From Paenibacillus tarimensis (GTDB lineage Bacteria > Bacillota > Bacilli > Paenibacillales > Paenibacillaceae): 64,000 bases of DNA. This document shows positions 32,964 through 42,487 of this stretch, in pieces (position 1 is the stretch's first letter; the number at the start of each line of letters is the position of its first letter). The notes under the pieces are model-generated. The model made no database searches. It worked only from the letters and a program-made list of their open reading frames with translations, and had not been told where the DNA came from. The stretch covers positions 25,336-89,335 of the forward strand of contig NZ_JAKGAO010000028.1 in the NCBI RefSeq assembly GCF_021532315.1, read 5' to 3'. Both the position numbers and the translations under genes were made by a program.

Positions 32964-33344
32964 TTGAAGGTCGAGTCGCTGGATCATATTGTGCTGACGG
33001 TAGCGAATATTGAGAAGAGCATAGCGTTCTATACCGGGCTGCTTGGGATGAAGGAGGTTACCTTTGGCGGCGGCCGCAAGGCTTTGGCATTTGGGGATCA
33101 GAAGATCAATCTCCATGAACATGGCAAGGAATTCGAGCCCAAGGCATTGAGTCCCCGGCCAGGATCGGCTGATTTATGTTTCGTTACGGGAACTCCGGTC
33201 GAGCAGTATGCTGATTTCTTGAGCAGCCATGGTGTTGTCATTGAAGAAGGACCGGTTAGCAGAACGGGGGCGAAGGGGAGTATACGGTCTATCTACCTCC
33301 GAGACCCTGACGGCAACCTGCTCGAACTGTCCAACTATGAATAA
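32964..33344 (+). CDS. VOC-superfamily protein
   Basis: 126 residues, TTG start 8 nt after GGAGG. N-terminal [19 protein letters not shown] and FYTGLLGM, mid-region NLHEHGKEF and C-terminal [15 protein letters not shown] with the metal-binding Glu make it a typical glyoxalase-like VOC protein. The following gene's ATG lies inside its last codons, so the two overlap by 8 nt and are translationally coupled. Confidence 0.85.
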   Translation: MKVESLDHIVLTVANIEKSIAFYTGLLGMKEVTFGGGRKALAFGDQKINLHEHGKEFEPKALSPRPGSADLCFVTGTPVEQYADFLSSHGVVIEEGPVSRTGAKGSIRSIYLRDPDGNLLELSNYE

Positions 33345-33933
33345 CTCTAAGAACAGGCACGGCATAGATTACACCTCGCTTGAGTATCTCAAGAACGGGA
33401 GCCATGAGCAGGCAGAAGTATATGAACTTCTGGTACAGCTTAATATCTTCGAGCAGCTGCGTGACTATAATCCCATACTAGCCGGGACTGTCCCGATTGG
33501 CATTAATCTTTCCTCCAGTGATCTAGATATCATATGTGAGGTATATGAGCCTGAAACGTTCGCTAAAGTTGTGAGTCAACTATATGGTGAAGAGGAAGGA
33601 TTTAGTGTTCGAAGCAGGACGGTTGATGGAGTGCACCGGGTTGTTAGCAGTTTTGTCTGCAGGAATTGGACAATCGAGCTGTTCGGCCAGCCTATTCCAA
33701 CTACACAGCAAAACGCTTACCGGCATATGATCGTAGAAGCGAGAGTCCTCTCCATATGGGGAGACAAAGCCAGGGATAGGATTATTGAGCTGAAACGAAG
33801 CGGATTAAAGACTGAACCAGCTTTTGCCCGAATGCTCGGAATTAGCGGTGATCCCTATCAGGCCCTGCTTGATATGTATGATTGGGATAATGAAAGGTTG
33901 AGAGATTATATACATAGACACAATCTGGTGTGA
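33337..33933 (+). CDS. DUF4269-family protein with nucleotidyltransferase-like core
   Basis: 198 residues. The family mark is [21 protein letters not shown], which resembles the GS-x-DxD core of a nucleotidyltransferase, with the acidic pair in DLDI. Overlaps the VOC gene by 8 nt. Known members are small cytoplasmic proteins of unknown role. The ATG at 33337 fits the overlap; a frame upstream has no ribosome site. Confidence 0.8.
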   Translation: MNNSKNRHGIDYTSLEYLKNGSHEQAEVYELLVQLNIFEQLRDYNPILAGTVPIGINLSSSDLDIICEVYEPETFAKVVSQLYGEEEGFSVRSRTVDGVHRVVSSFVCRNWTIELFGQPIPTTQQNAYRHMIVEARVLSIWGDKARDRIIELKRSGLKTEPAFARMLGISGDPYQALLDMYDWDNERLRDYIHRHNLV

Positions 33934-33998
33934 TATTACCGTATCCTTCCTGTAGAAACGTTATTTAATGCAAGCCTGAGGGCAGAAAGAGAGCGAAT

Positions 33999-34526
33999 AT
34001 GGATAATCAGGAACTTTATCTAATTACAAGTTTGGATGGGTATACCCCCAATATCGGTCGGCTTGTGAGTATGATGAATTACGTCCGTTACACAACGGTC
34101 AAGAGCGTTGAAGGGTTAACTATTGATCAATTGGATTATTTAATAGACGATACCTCTAACTCCATTGGAGCTTTGCTTCACCATATAGCGGCAGTCGATT
34201 ATTACTACCGGATAGTAACTATGGAAGGCAGGGAACCGTCTAAGGAAGAACTCGCCTTCTGGGATCCGGCGCTGGATCTCGGTGACGCGGCCAGAGAGAA
34301 AATCAAAGGTCACCCGCTCAGTTATTACCTCAATCTGCTACAACAGGAGCGTTCCCTCACACTACTCGGCATGAAATCGAGAGATGACAGCTGGCTGGAA
34401 ATCCAAAAGCCCTTTGACGGGAAGCCGTCCAATATCCAATTCAGCTGGTTTCATGTCATGGAGGATGAAATAAATCACCGGGGACAGAACAGATGGATGG
34501 CGAAACGGATCAAACGCATGGAATAG
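33999..34526 (+). CDS. DinB-like four-helix protein
   Basis: 175 residues. The DinB pattern is visible: NSIGALLHHIAAVDYYY (first His ligand and helix), a middle helix around PLSYYLNLLQQER, and FSWFHVMEDEINHRGQN with the ED..NHRGQ box that holds the last metal ligand. Probably a thiol-dependent transferase or hydrolase, function unproven. Overlaps no gene; the Nudix gene follows after 15 nt. Confidence 0.83.
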   Translation: MDNQELYLITSLDGYTPNIGRLVSMMNYVRYTTVKSVEGLTIDQLDYLIDDTSNSIGALLHHIAAVDYYYRIVTMEGREPSKEELAFWDPALDLGDAAREKIKGHPLSYYLNLLQQERSLTLLGMKSRDDSWLEIQKPFDGKPSNIQFSWFHVMEDEINHRGQNRWMAKRIKRME

Positions 34527-34541
34527 AGGGGGGCACCAATT

Positions 34542-35159
34542 ATGCAGCTAAAATGGCTGGAATGGGCCAAGCAGATTCAGGCGATTAGTCAGGCGGGGCT
34601 GGAATATTCCAGGGATGTCTATGATCTCGAGAGGTTTGAGCAGCTGCGTTCCTTGAGCATAACCATTATGCAAGAGTACGTAGGGGTTGAGACTGAGCAA
34701 ATTCGGGAGCTGTTTGCGAGTGAGACAGGCTACGCGACCCCCAAGGTAGACATTCGGGCTGTCGTGTTCAAGGAAGATCAGATATTACTAGTTCGGGAGC
34801 GTGTTGACGGTGCTTGGGCGCTGCCCGGCGGCTGGGCGGATATTGGCCTGTCACCGATGGAAGTAGCGGTCAAAGAAGTGAAGGAAGAGTCGGGCTATGA
34901 TGTTGTACCGGTCCGGTTACTAGGTGTCCATGACAAGAAGTTTCACGATCATCCGCCGTCACCTTATCATGTCTATAAATTCTTTATACTCTGCAGGCTT
35001 GTAGGCGGGGAAGCTCAGGAAAGCAGTGAGACGATGGGCGCTGCATTTTACAGAGAAGACAATCTGCCTGAGCTCTCAATTGAACGCAATACGGAGCGGC
35101 AGATCCGGGGGCTGTTCGAATTCCTGCGTGACCCGTCCCGTGAGGTTTTTTGTGACTAA
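34542..35159 (+). CDS. Nudix hydrolase with N-terminal helical domain
   Basis: 205 residues. The first ~65 residues are a helical domain of the type found in a group of ADP-ribose-hydrolysing Nudix proteins. The Nudix box is intact: GGWADIGLSPMEVAVKE followed by VKEESGYD, with the REEExxE-like acids. Such enzymes cleave nucleoside diphosphates linked to another group. GAGGGGGGCACCA gives the ribosome site. Confidence 0.88.
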   Translation: MQLKWLEWAKQIQAISQAGLEYSRDVYDLERFEQLRSLSITIMQEYVGVETEQIRELFASETGYATPKVDIRAVVFKEDQILLVRERVDGAWALPGGWADIGLSPMEVAVKEVKEESGYDVVPVRLLGVHDKKFHDHPPSPYHVYKFFILCRLVGGEAQESSETMGAAFYREDNLPELSIERNTERQIRGLFEFLRDPSREVFCD

Positions 35160-35279
35160 AAGTTTTACGCCGGCAATGTTGGCGCCGATACAGGAAAGGA
35201 GAAGTTAAGGAGCATACTCTTCAATATGATGGCAAGCTGCTTGAAGACGAAGAGCTTAACGCTTCTTAGGAGAGTAAGT

Positions 35280-35747
35280 ATGGACGTTAAGATAATGGAG
35301 ATTAGTGATGGACAAACGCGTGAACAGATCGCTGCCCTGAGTGGTGAAATTATGGTCTCCAGAGGCCGAGTTCATCGTTTGCGGAGCCTGCCAGGATATG
35401 TTGTAAGACATGAACAAGAACTGGCTGGCTGTATTTTGTACTATATGGCTAACTCGGAGTGCGAGATTGTGTCGCTCGACAGTCAGGTAGAAAATAGGGG
35501 AATTGGCACCAAGCTGATCCAATCGGTAATTGAACGCGCAAAGCGGGAGAACTGCAAGCGAATTTGGCTTATTACATCCAATGATAATATCCGGGCGATA
35601 CGGTTTTATCAGAAACGCGGATTCGATATGGCAGCGGTTCACCGGAATGCAATAACAGAAGCAAGAATTATTAAACCCACTATTCCGCTTCTAGGTTACG
35701 ATGATATTCCGGTTAAACATGAAGTAGAGTTTGAGCTGCTGCTGTAA
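35280..35747 (+). CDS. GNAT-family N-acetyltransferase
   Basis: 155 residues. The acetyl-CoA loop is SQVENRGIGTKLI (RGIG), followed by IWLITSNDNIRAIRFYQKRGF, a very typical GNAT end. GGAGAGTAAGT precedes the ATG at 35280. Between 35160 and 35279 a short frame resembling a lost protein C-terminus (LQYDGKLLEDEELNAS) can be read, but nothing can be assigned. Confidence 0.85.
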   Translation: MDVKIMEISDGQTREQIAALSGEIMVSRGRVHRLRSLPGYVVRHEQELAGCILYYMANSECEIVSLDSQVENRGIGTKLIQSVIERAKRENCKRIWLITSNDNIRAIRFYQKRGFDMAAVHRNAITEARIIKPTIPLLGYDDIPVKHEVEFELLL

Positions 35748-35810
35748 TGCAATTTAGACCGGCAAAACTGCTGCCATTACAGGGATACATAATCGTATTG
35801 AGGTGAATAA

Positions 35811-36632
35811 ATGTCGCAGATTCTACCATCCGAATCAATCGTTAGAGCCATTACAGCTTCGGAATCGGATTACATGCTCGACCGCATGACGGCGATCCAG
35901 GCCCGGTCGGGTAATCCGGAAGGAGTGGAAATCGGGCAATTCGGCAGCGCCTTGTGTTTGTACAGCGCAGCGATGCCATGGCCTTCTTTCAATACGGTAA
36001 AAGGATTTACCTCTGATGATCTGCCATTCCTGGATGATATTCTAGCGTTCTATACATCCAAGGCTCGCAATGCCCAGTTCGAGATAGTTCCGGGATTGAT
36101 GGATGGACCATCGCTGCAGGCGCTGGCTGAACGGGGCTTTCATCAATCGGGCTGCCATACTTCATTATATAGAGAGCCAAGTCCAGACCTAACGATAGAC
36201 AATAGAGAGATTGTTGTAAAAGAACTAGAAGAGGGCGAATTCGAGCTGTACGCCACGCTGCACTGCCGGGGTACAGGCTTGCCGGATAACGGGATACCTC
36301 ATGTGGCTGCTAATAACAAGGTTCTCTATCATCGTCCGGGCTGGAAATTTCTGATCGCATATCTGAACGGCACTCCCGCAGCTACAGCAGTGATGTACCA
36401 GAATAATGGCGCTGCCTCCCTGACCTTCGCGGCGACTCTGCCGGAGCACCGGGGACGAGGCCTGCAAGCCGCTCTCATACAGAGAAGGATTGTTGCAGCA
36501 GCTGAAGCTAACAGCAAGATCGTAGTCGGCCAGTGTTCCTTCCTGTCGCAGAGCCATCGAAACATGGAGCGCGCGGGCATGAGAATCGGCTACATTCGCA
36601 CAACATGGACAGCAGGACAGGGCCGCAGCTAG
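35811..36632 (+). CDS. Two-domain GNAT acetyltransferase
   Basis: 273 residues, about twice the single GNAT size. The N-terminal half is a degenerate GNAT-like domain and the C-terminal half is an intact one with SLTFAATLPEHRGRGLQAALIQ (acetyl-CoA loop) and SHRNMERAGMR near the end. Substrate unknown. GAGGTGAATAA precedes the ATG. Confidence 0.83.
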   Translation: MSQILPSESIVRAITASESDYMLDRMTAIQARSGNPEGVEIGQFGSALCLYSAAMPWPSFNTVKGFTSDDLPFLDDILAFYTSKARNAQFEIVPGLMDGPSLQALAERGFHQSGCHTSLYREPSPDLTIDNREIVVKELEEGEFELYATLHCRGTGLPDNGIPHVAANNKVLYHRPGWKFLIAYLNGTPAATAVMYQNNGAASLTFAATLPEHRGRGLQAALIQRRIVAAAEANSKIVVGQCSFLSQSHRNMERAGMRIGYIRTTWTAGQGRS

Positions 36633-36741
36633 CCGGCTGCCTATCAACAATCTTGTAATTGACGCTGTACTTCGTCGAAGTCGGCACGATCATAGGGCGG
36701 CGAATTAGTTGATGGCTGCTGCATTTTAAAGGAGAACAAGT

Positions 36742-37652
36742 ATGAACCGATATACCCGCCGTATCGATCAGGTCATCCGGTATATGGAGGACAACCTGTC
36801 ACAGAAAATCTCGCTGGACCAGCTGGCGGAGATTTCGCTATTTTCCAAGTATCACTTCTCTCGGATCTTCAGTTCGGTCACCGGTTCAACGCCGCTCGCT
36901 TACTTAACTGTGATACGGCTTAACCGCGCAGCGCGCCATCTGATCGAAACTGATATGAGTATCCTGGACATTTCCGTCCAATGCGGGTTTGATTCCTTGT
37001 CTAATTTCAACGCAGCTTTCAAGAAACACTTCCACAAGACACCAAGCCAGCTGAGAAAAGAATATCTCCAGAACCGCAATATACCGTCAGTAGACGGCAA
37101 TAAGCAGGGAGAACCAGCCAACCCTCCGCGCTATGATGAAGATGTTCATCATTCACTGATCAGGAGGGTTTGGCAAATGAACATAACGATTACCGAACTG
37201 AAGGACATGGAAGTCGCTTATGTAAGGCACGTTGGAAGTTATCTGGATACCTATCAGGCTTGGGGAATAATAGTTCATGGGCTGCAGGCAGAGACTTCTT
37301 CCCGCCGTCACATATGTACATTGGCATCTCGCTTGATGATCCAAGCGTTACAGAGGAGTACGCCTGCAGGTATGATGCCTGTGTCACCATTCCGCCGGAT
37401 GCAAGGGAAGAGGGAGGCTCGGAGGTGGAATTCCGCACACTGCCCGGAGGTCTGTACGGCCTGTATTCCTTCTATGATACAATTGACAAACTGGCCATCG
37501 CCTACCAAAGCATATATGGCCAGTGGCTTCCTAACAGCATCTATGAACCGGATGACAGGCACTGCCTGGAGTTCTGCATGAACAATCCTGCCGAGGACCC
37601 GGAGGGCAAGGCAAAGATTGATCTGTATATTCCACTCGTGCCAAGAGAATAA
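36742..37652 (+). pseudogene. AraC-family regulator with effector-binding domain, frameshifted
   Basis: ATG after AGGAGAACAAGT opens an AraC HTH pair (LDQLAEISLFSKYHFSR, ILDISVQCGFDSLSNF) and the start of a GyrI-like effector domain (VAYVRHVGSYLDTYQAWG). Near 37263-37275 the frame changes: the effector domain continues in another frame (AAGRDFFPPSHMYIGISL, VPRE-stop at 37652). The first frame reads on to 37581 only by chance. One single-base change around AATAATAG would join both halves. The domain order is the same as in the broken regulator at 2856-3725. Confidence 0.85.
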
Positions 37653-37716
37653 GGCCTTGCCCTTGACCCTTACGCTGCGTGATCCATTAGAGTAGGGTCG
37701 AGGGAGCGTGATAGAT

Positions 37717-38610
37717 ATGGAGCTTGTTTTAGCAAATACACTTGAACATTATGAACATTTATATGCGATGAATGAAGGCAGAGAGGATTATTTTCGCTAT
37801 CAGATGATGAAGCCCTTCGAGAAGATGTGGAGCGCCATTCAAGTACCGCTGCAGGCCAAGCAGCCGGGCGGCTATGACGTGGTGATGGCAGCCGGTATGC
37901 TTGGTTACTTGCCTCTGTCAGAGACGGCAATGGGAAGGACTGCCGTGAAGATGCTAAGGGAGCGGCATGCCATGGAGACAGCGCAGGATACCTTGAGGCA
38001 TTGTCTTGCCTACGCAGAGAAGCACAACCTGAACTGCCGTGCGGATCGGCTGGTGTTTGGGCTGTATGTTGCCGATCCGGTCAAGCTGGAGCTGCAGCAT
38101 GGTTATACGGGTTTTGGAGGGATTCCAGGCTTCATACAGATTATGATTTACCCCAATGCCTATAATCTGCCGCGGCTGCCCGCAGTTATAGCACATGAGT
38201 TTCATCATAATATCCGGTTCTCTTACTTTGACTGGGATCATGGTAATGTAACTGTCGGTGATTATCTGGTCATTGAAGGCCTGGCAGAATCATTCGCACA
38301 GGAGCTGTATGGAGAAGCATTACTGGGGCCCTGGGTGACTTCGATGAACCAAGAGGACCTGGCCTATTCTCTGGAAGTTATGAAGGATGCATTAACTATC
38401 AAAGGCTTCGGAGAGGTCAGCAGCTATATGTTTGGAGACACATTCGCACGTGAGCAGGGGTACCAGCCGGTCGGGTTATCTTCTTTTGCCGGATATTCGG
38501 TAGGCTATCATGTTGTGCAATCTTTCCTGAAAAAGAATCAGATTGGAATAGAAGAGGCCACATTGCTCAGTACTGAAGAGATTATTCGTGAGAGCGGGCT
38601 GTTTGGATGA
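37717..38610 (+). CDS. DUF2268-type zinc metalloprotease-like protein
   Basis: 297 residues. HEFHHNIRF (about residues 164-172) is the HExxH zinc motif, with VIEGLAESFAQ downstream as the likely third ligand region. The family is described as predicted Zn-dependent proteases. No signal peptide is seen, so probably cytoplasmic. The ATG at 37717 lies 10 nt after GGGAG; a GTG at 37708 is too close to it. Confidence 0.85.
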   Translation: MELVLANTLEHYEHLYAMNEGREDYFRYQMMKPFEKMWSAIQVPLQAKQPGGYDVVMAAGMLGYLPLSETAMGRTAVKMLRERHAMETAQDTLRHCLAYAEKHNLNCRADRLVFGLYVADPVKLELQHGYTGFGGIPGFIQIMIYPNAYNLPRLPAVIAHEFHHNIRFSYFDWDHGNVTVGDYLVIEGLAESFAQELYGEALLGPWVTSMNQEDLAYSLEVMKDALTIKGFGEVSSYMFGDTFAREQGYQPVGLSSFAGYSVGYHVVQSFLKKNQIGIEEATLLSTEEIIRESGLFG

Positions 38611-38652
38611 GTTATCTTGACCGCGTATTAACAGGAGGGAACGGAGCGTACT

Positions 38653-39633
38653 GTGTCTTTTAACAGAATAACGGAACATATTGAGAAAACACGGCAGGCG
38701 GTGAGGGCCTCGGCCGCTGCGGCTTATATCATCCACAAGGGAAATGTGGTTCACGAGTGGTACACCGGTACGCACAGCCATAATCAGCACAGCCGCCGGG
38801 TTGATGCAAGATCTCAGTTCCATGCAGCATCCGTGAGAAAAACGTATCTGGGACTTGCTGTTAGCCTGGCAGTAAGTGAATGTAAGATCAGCAGCATTGA
38901 TGAGCCTGCTGCCCGCTATCTGAATGCGGCTGAACAAGCTGATCTTGATAGTAGGGACGTGACGATCCGGCATCTGCTCACCCATACGCATGGACTGATG
39001 GACACAGGCACATGTCAGTTTGAGCCGGGCACAAGGTGGGCCTATAACAATGCAGGCGTAGACCTGCTTATTCGAATTATTCGGAATGTATATGACAAAC
39101 CGCTGGCCAGTTTGCTGAAGGAGCGTGTTTTTGATCCTTGTGAATTGCATGATACGGGCTGGCGCAGCAGAGAAGATGAATTGCTGGTCTGGCAGGGAGG
39201 ACCATATTGTTCAGAAGACGGCAGCGAGGCAAACCTCTTCGTCAGTGCAAGGGAGCTGGCGATCTGGGGACAGCTTCATCTGGCGAAGGGTATGGTTCAG
39301 GGGAAGCAAATCCTTCCATCCGCTGTAATTGAACAAGCCACAACGACGATAACGCCTGACTGGCTGGCGGACTCTTCGCCAAGGAATGGCTTTTTATGGT
39401 ATTATCAAGACAGACCACGAGAGCTATCCGAGATAGGACCAAGCGTTCCAGCGGGTTCCTATCAAGCGCTGGGGATGTCGGGCTGCACTTGCCTGGTAAT
39501 ACCGGAATGCCAGCTGGTGTGTGTTCGCATGCTGAACCAGTCGGGACCTAATCCGCCTGGATATGACTATCTGAGGGATATCAGAGATTATGGCGATCTG
39601 GTCTACCAATGCGTATCCCAATCGATAATGTGA
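38653..39633 (+). CDS. Serine hydrolase, beta-lactamase/penicillin-binding fold
   Basis: 326 residues, GTG start after GGAGCGTACT. The catalytic SxxK is SVRK in FHAASVRKTY (about residue 60) and the YxN is YNN in RWAYNNAG; a C-terminal LGMSGCT stretch takes the place of the KTG triad. Without a signal peptide it is more likely a cytoplasmic esterase or peptidase than a drug-resistance beta-lactamase. It follows the metalloprotease gene by 42 nt. Confidence 0.85.
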   Translation: MSFNRITEHIEKTRQAVRASAAAAYIIHKGNVVHEWYTGTHSHNQHSRRVDARSQFHAASVRKTYLGLAVSLAVSECKISSIDEPAARYLNAAEQADLDSRDVTIRHLLTHTHGLMDTGTCQFEPGTRWAYNNAGVDLLIRIIRNVYDKPLASLLKERVFDPCELHDTGWRSREDELLVWQGGPYCSEDGSEANLFVSARELAIWGQLHLAKGMVQGKQILPSAVIEQATTTITPDWLADSSPRNGFLWYYQDRPRELSEIGPSVPAGSYQALGMSGCTCLVIPECQLVCVRMLNQSGPNPPGYDYLRDIRDYGDLVYQCVSQSIM

Positions 39634-39657
39634 AGGTAGAGAGGAACCCTAACGTTC

Positions 39658-40593
39658 ATGAACAAGGAAGACATCATCAAGCTGATCGGGGAGCGCTCCC
39701 TCTTCTCAGCAGAGGCTGATATACAGCCTGTCTACAGAGGGATGTCCGGTGACGGAAAATTTCTCGTTACAGAATGTGCCGGTAAAGATCTTGCTAACCG
39801 TTATCTCTTACGGACCTTTCCTACGGACCTTGAAGAACGTAAGCAGATAGAATTCGACCTCATGGCCAAGCTGCACAGCAGCGGTATCCGGTGTGCCAAG
39901 CCGCTGGCTACCGGCCGGTTGACCTCTGAGCTGGGTTACACGATTGTCTCTTACATAGAAGGCCAGGAAGCAGCGGAGGTCATCACCGGATTAACACAGC
40001 GGGAGCAGTATCAAATCGGGCTGGACGCCGGAACAGAACTGGGGAAAATTCACGATTTTGCCGCCCCTGCATTAGCAGAATCCTGGTGTGAACGCAAAAC
40101 CGCCAAGCATAGAAGATACATAGAGGCCTATACGAAGCAGAGTGTCCGGATACCCCATGATGATAAAGTAATGTCATTCATCGAACAGAACCTGCCGCTC
40201 ATGCAGGGCAGGCCCGATTGTCTGCAGCATGATGATTACCATCTCGCCAACCTAGTGATAAGGGACGGGAAGCTGGCCGGCGTTATCGATTTTGAGAGAT
40301 ATGACTGGGGCGACCCGGTCCATGATTTTCTGAAGCTTGGAATGTTCTGTACGGAGCTCAGCATGCCATATTCGATCGGCCAGATCGATGGCTACCATAG
40401 GCAGCAGCCGCCCACGGAGCTGTTCTGGAGACTGTATGCTTTATACATTGCCATGTGCCTGTTTTCTTCTGTTGTATGGACGCTTCAGGTTCAGCCAGAC
40501 AACATGAATGCCATGATGCTGAAGATTAACCGAGTGCTGGATGATCATGATAATTTTGAACGGATTAAGCCAGCATGGTATCCATCGACATAA
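39658..40593 (+). CDS. Aminoglycoside phosphotransferase family kinase
   Basis: 311 residues. Brenner motif LQHDDYHLANLVI (catalytic Asp) and metal-binding VIDFERYDWGDP are intact, as is the hinge TIVSYIEGQE. This is the second APH-fold kinase in the window; the first is at 25272. The substrate is unknown. It could be a drug or a small metabolite such as an amino alcohol. Confidence 0.88.
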   Translation: MNKEDIIKLIGERSLFSAEADIQPVYRGMSGDGKFLVTECAGKDLANRYLLRTFPTDLEERKQIEFDLMAKLHSSGIRCAKPLATGRLTSELGYTIVSYIEGQEAAEVITGLTQREQYQIGLDAGTELGKIHDFAAPALAESWCERKTAKHRRYIEAYTKQSVRIPHDDKVMSFIEQNLPLMQGRPDCLQHDDYHLANLVIRDGKLAGVIDFERYDWGDPVHDFLKLGMFCTELSMPYSIGQIDGYHRQQPPTELFWRLYALYIAMCLFSSVVWTLQVQPDNMNAMMLKINRVLDDHDNFERIKPAWYPST

Positions 40594-40612
40594 TAGGATC
40601 GGAGTGGTTGCA

Positions 40613-41104
40613 TTGATCAGAGCGTGCAAGGCTAATGACTTAGGCATGATTCATACAATTATTAATGATGCGGCGCAAGCCTACCGGGGAATTATACCGG
40701 CTGACCGCTACCATAAGCCTTACATGCCGGAAAACGAGCTGCAGCGGGAAATACAGGATGGCGTAGAGTTCTGGGGGTACGAGGAGGATGGCGAGCTGAT
40801 CGGTGTGATGGGCATTCAGGATAAGGGAGATGTCACGTTAATCAGGCACGCTTATGTGCGGACAACAAGCAGAAGCAAAGGAATTGGTACCCGGCTGCTC
40901 CGCCACCTTACCGGGAGATCCGATAAGCCTGTGCTTATTGGCACTTGGGCAGCTGCCGATTGGGCCATCCGATTTTACCGCAACAATGGGTTTGAGCTAG
41001 TATCGCAAGAGGAGAAGAACATCCTGCTGAAGCAGTATTGGCAAATACCGGAGCGGCAGGTGGAAACATCGGTTGTTCTGACGAGCCGGAGAAGTGCTGT
41101 ATAG
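40613..41104 (+). CDS. GNAT-family N-acetyltransferase
   Basis: 163 residues. TTG at 40613 follows GGAG by 8 nt and fits the family start LIRACKANDLGMI; an upstream ATG at 40541 overlaps the kinase gene. The acetyl-CoA loop is TTSRSKGIGTRLL, then WAIRFYRNNGFEL. It resembles the group of GNATs that act on small amines. Confidence 0.83.
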   Translation: MIRACKANDLGMIHTIINDAAQAYRGIIPADRYHKPYMPENELQREIQDGVEFWGYEEDGELIGVMGIQDKGDVTLIRHAYVRTTSRSKGIGTRLLRHLTGRSDKPVLIGTWAAADWAIRFYRNNGFELVSQEEKNILLKQYWQIPERQVETSVVLTSRRSAV

Positions 41105-41129
41105 ATTTCCCTAAATCTTGAAAGGAGTG

Positions 41130-41240
41130 ATGCAGTATGAGAACGAACATTCAACAGCTGTTAACGGTTATAGCGGAGGAGAAGCAAGGCAGGTTATAAC
41201 GGTAGAGGAGCCAGGTGTCTGGATTCCTCTGCCGCAATAA
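41130..41240 (+). CDS. 36-residue reading frame, unknown
   Basis: AAAGGAGTG precedes an ATG that opens MQYENEHSTAVNGYSGG and continues EARQVITVEEPGVWIPLPQ before a stop. The composition is protein-like and the end is Pro/aromatic-rich. It lies in its own gap between two GNAT genes. It could be a real small protein or the surviving end of a lost gene; no family recognised. An ATG at 41136 opens only 20 codons in another frame. Confidence 0.35.
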   Translation: MQYENEHSTAVNGYSGGEARQVITVEEPGVWIPLPQ

Positions 41241-41258
41241 GAGGAGGAATTCTGGTAG

Positions 41259-41702
41259 ATGATCACATTACGAAGCATTGATAAGACAAATTGGCAGGCC
41301 TGCATCGAGCTTAAGCCGAAGGAGGGGCAGGAAGGGTTTGTCGCATCTAACCTGTACTCATTAGCAGAGTCGCATTTTCATGGGTATGTCTGTAAGAGTA
41401 TTTATAAGGACGAAGATATGATCGGGTTTGTCATGTACGGCATCGACGCTGACGATGGTAATTACTGGATTGGAAGATTCATGATTGAGGGCGACCGCCA
41501 GGGTCATGGCTACGGCTCAGAGGCCCTTCAGTTGGTCATGGAAGAGATACGCCAGATGAAGGACCGCTCAGCAGTACTGAAGCTTGGCTATAATCCGGAA
41601 AATCATGCGGCTGGCAAGCTGTATGCTAGAGCCGGTTTTGTTGAGGAAGGAATCGCGCCTTGGGGCGAAATGGTTGCAAGCTATTCGTTTGACGATCAAT
41701 AG
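41259..41702 (+). CDS. GNAT-family acetyltransferase, spermidine-acetyltransferase-like
   Basis: 147 residues. Motifs: ITLRSIDKTNWQACIELK start, FMIEGDRQGHGYGSEAL acetyl-CoA loop, LGYNPENHAAGKLYARAGF. This layout is closest to the BltD/PaiA-type diamine and spermidine acetyltransferases. Start ATG after AGGAGGAATTCTGGTAG. A strong terminator ends the operon 19 nt downstream. Confidence 0.87.
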   Translation: MITLRSIDKTNWQACIELKPKEGQEGFVASNLYSLAESHFHGYVCKSIYKDEDMIGFVMYGIDADDGNYWIGRFMIEGDRQGHGYGSEALQLVMEEIRQMKDRSAVLKLGYNPENHAAGKLYARAGFVEEGIAPWGEMVASYSFDDQ

Positions 41703-41720
41703 GTAAGAGGATTTCTAGTA

Positions 41721-41758
41721 AACAAGGGGCGTGTTAAGACATGTGCCCCTTGTTTTTA
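41721..41758 (+). terminator. Rho-independent terminator
   Basis: ACAAGGGGC pairs with GCCCCTTGT around a 14-nt loop, ending in TTTTT. Strong intrinsic terminator after the GNAT gene. Confidence 0.88.
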
Positions 41759-41807
41759 TCCATTTTATAGGCATTCAACAGATGGTGACAAGGAGTTGAA
41801 CACATAG

Positions 41808-42311
41808 ATGGGGTATATAAATGAGCTCAGATCGCTGGTAGGAACAAGGCCGTTGATTATGGCAGGGGCCTGTGTAATCGTATTGAATTCGCAAGGGCAC
41901 ATTCTGCTGCAGAAACGGTCCGACAGCCTGGACTGGGGGACGATTGGCGGCGCCATGGAGCTCGGGGAATCGTTCGAGGAGACCGCTGCGCGAGAGCTGT
42001 ATGAAGAAGCAGGCCTGACAGCTAGCTCGTATACATTCGTTGCTCTCCTGTCGGGCAAGGATATGTATTACCGTTATCCTCATGGCGATGAAATTTACAA
42101 TGCGTTGGCTGTATTTGAAGCGCATGGGGTGGAGGGGAAACCCGTCATTCAAGATGACGAGGGGCTGGAGCTTGCTTATTTTCCGCTTGATCGCCCAATC
42201 CCAGACCTCAATCCATTCTCGGAATTGATTCTAAGAAGAACCGGTTACATTCCATATACAGATGCAGCGGAGGAACGAAGGAGTGAACCGATCATATTGC
42301 GTTCTATATAG
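41808..42311 (+). CDS. Nudix hydrolase
   Basis: 167 residues. Nudix box GGAMELGESFEETAARELYEEAG is intact (GELGESFxxTAxREL..EEAG pattern). The second Nudix protein in the window, single-domain and smaller than the one at 34542. GGAGTTGAACACATAG precedes the ATG. Substrate is probably a nucleoside diphosphate derivative. Its 3' end overlaps the start of the VOC remnant. Confidence 0.88.
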   Translation: MGYINELRSLVGTRPLIMAGACVIVLNSQGHILLQKRSDSLDWGTIGGAMELGESFEETAARELYEEAGLTASSYTFVALLSGKDMYYRYPHGDEIYNALAVFEAHGVEGKPVIQDDEGLELAYFPLDRPIPDLNPFSELILRRTGYIPYTDAAEERRSEPIILRSI

Positions 42312-42487
42312 AGGAGAAGGATTTCGAAGAAGCGGTCCAGGTGTTAAGAGGGCATGATGTGCCGATTGTGCGCGGACCAGTTAAGCGCGGAGCTGGCTGG
42401 ACCATTAATTTTTTGGATCCGGATGGAACCGAATTGGAGCTGCACACGTCTACATTACAGGAACGAATGAAAGGTTGGACTTCGTGA
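42287..42487 (+). pseudogene. Truncated VOC-superfamily protein (C-terminal fragment)
   Basis: About 66 codons: DHIAFYIEEKDFEEAV, VLRGHDVPIVRGPVKRG and WTINFLDPDGTELELHTS. This is the second VOC module with the metal-binding Glu and an HTSTL end, typical of fosfomycin-resistance-like or glyoxalase-like proteins. A stop codon precedes it in frame and no start or first module is present. It overlaps the Nudix gene and ends in a TGATG overlap with the nucleotidyltransferase gene. It is a remnant left when the first half was lost. Confidence 0.75.
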
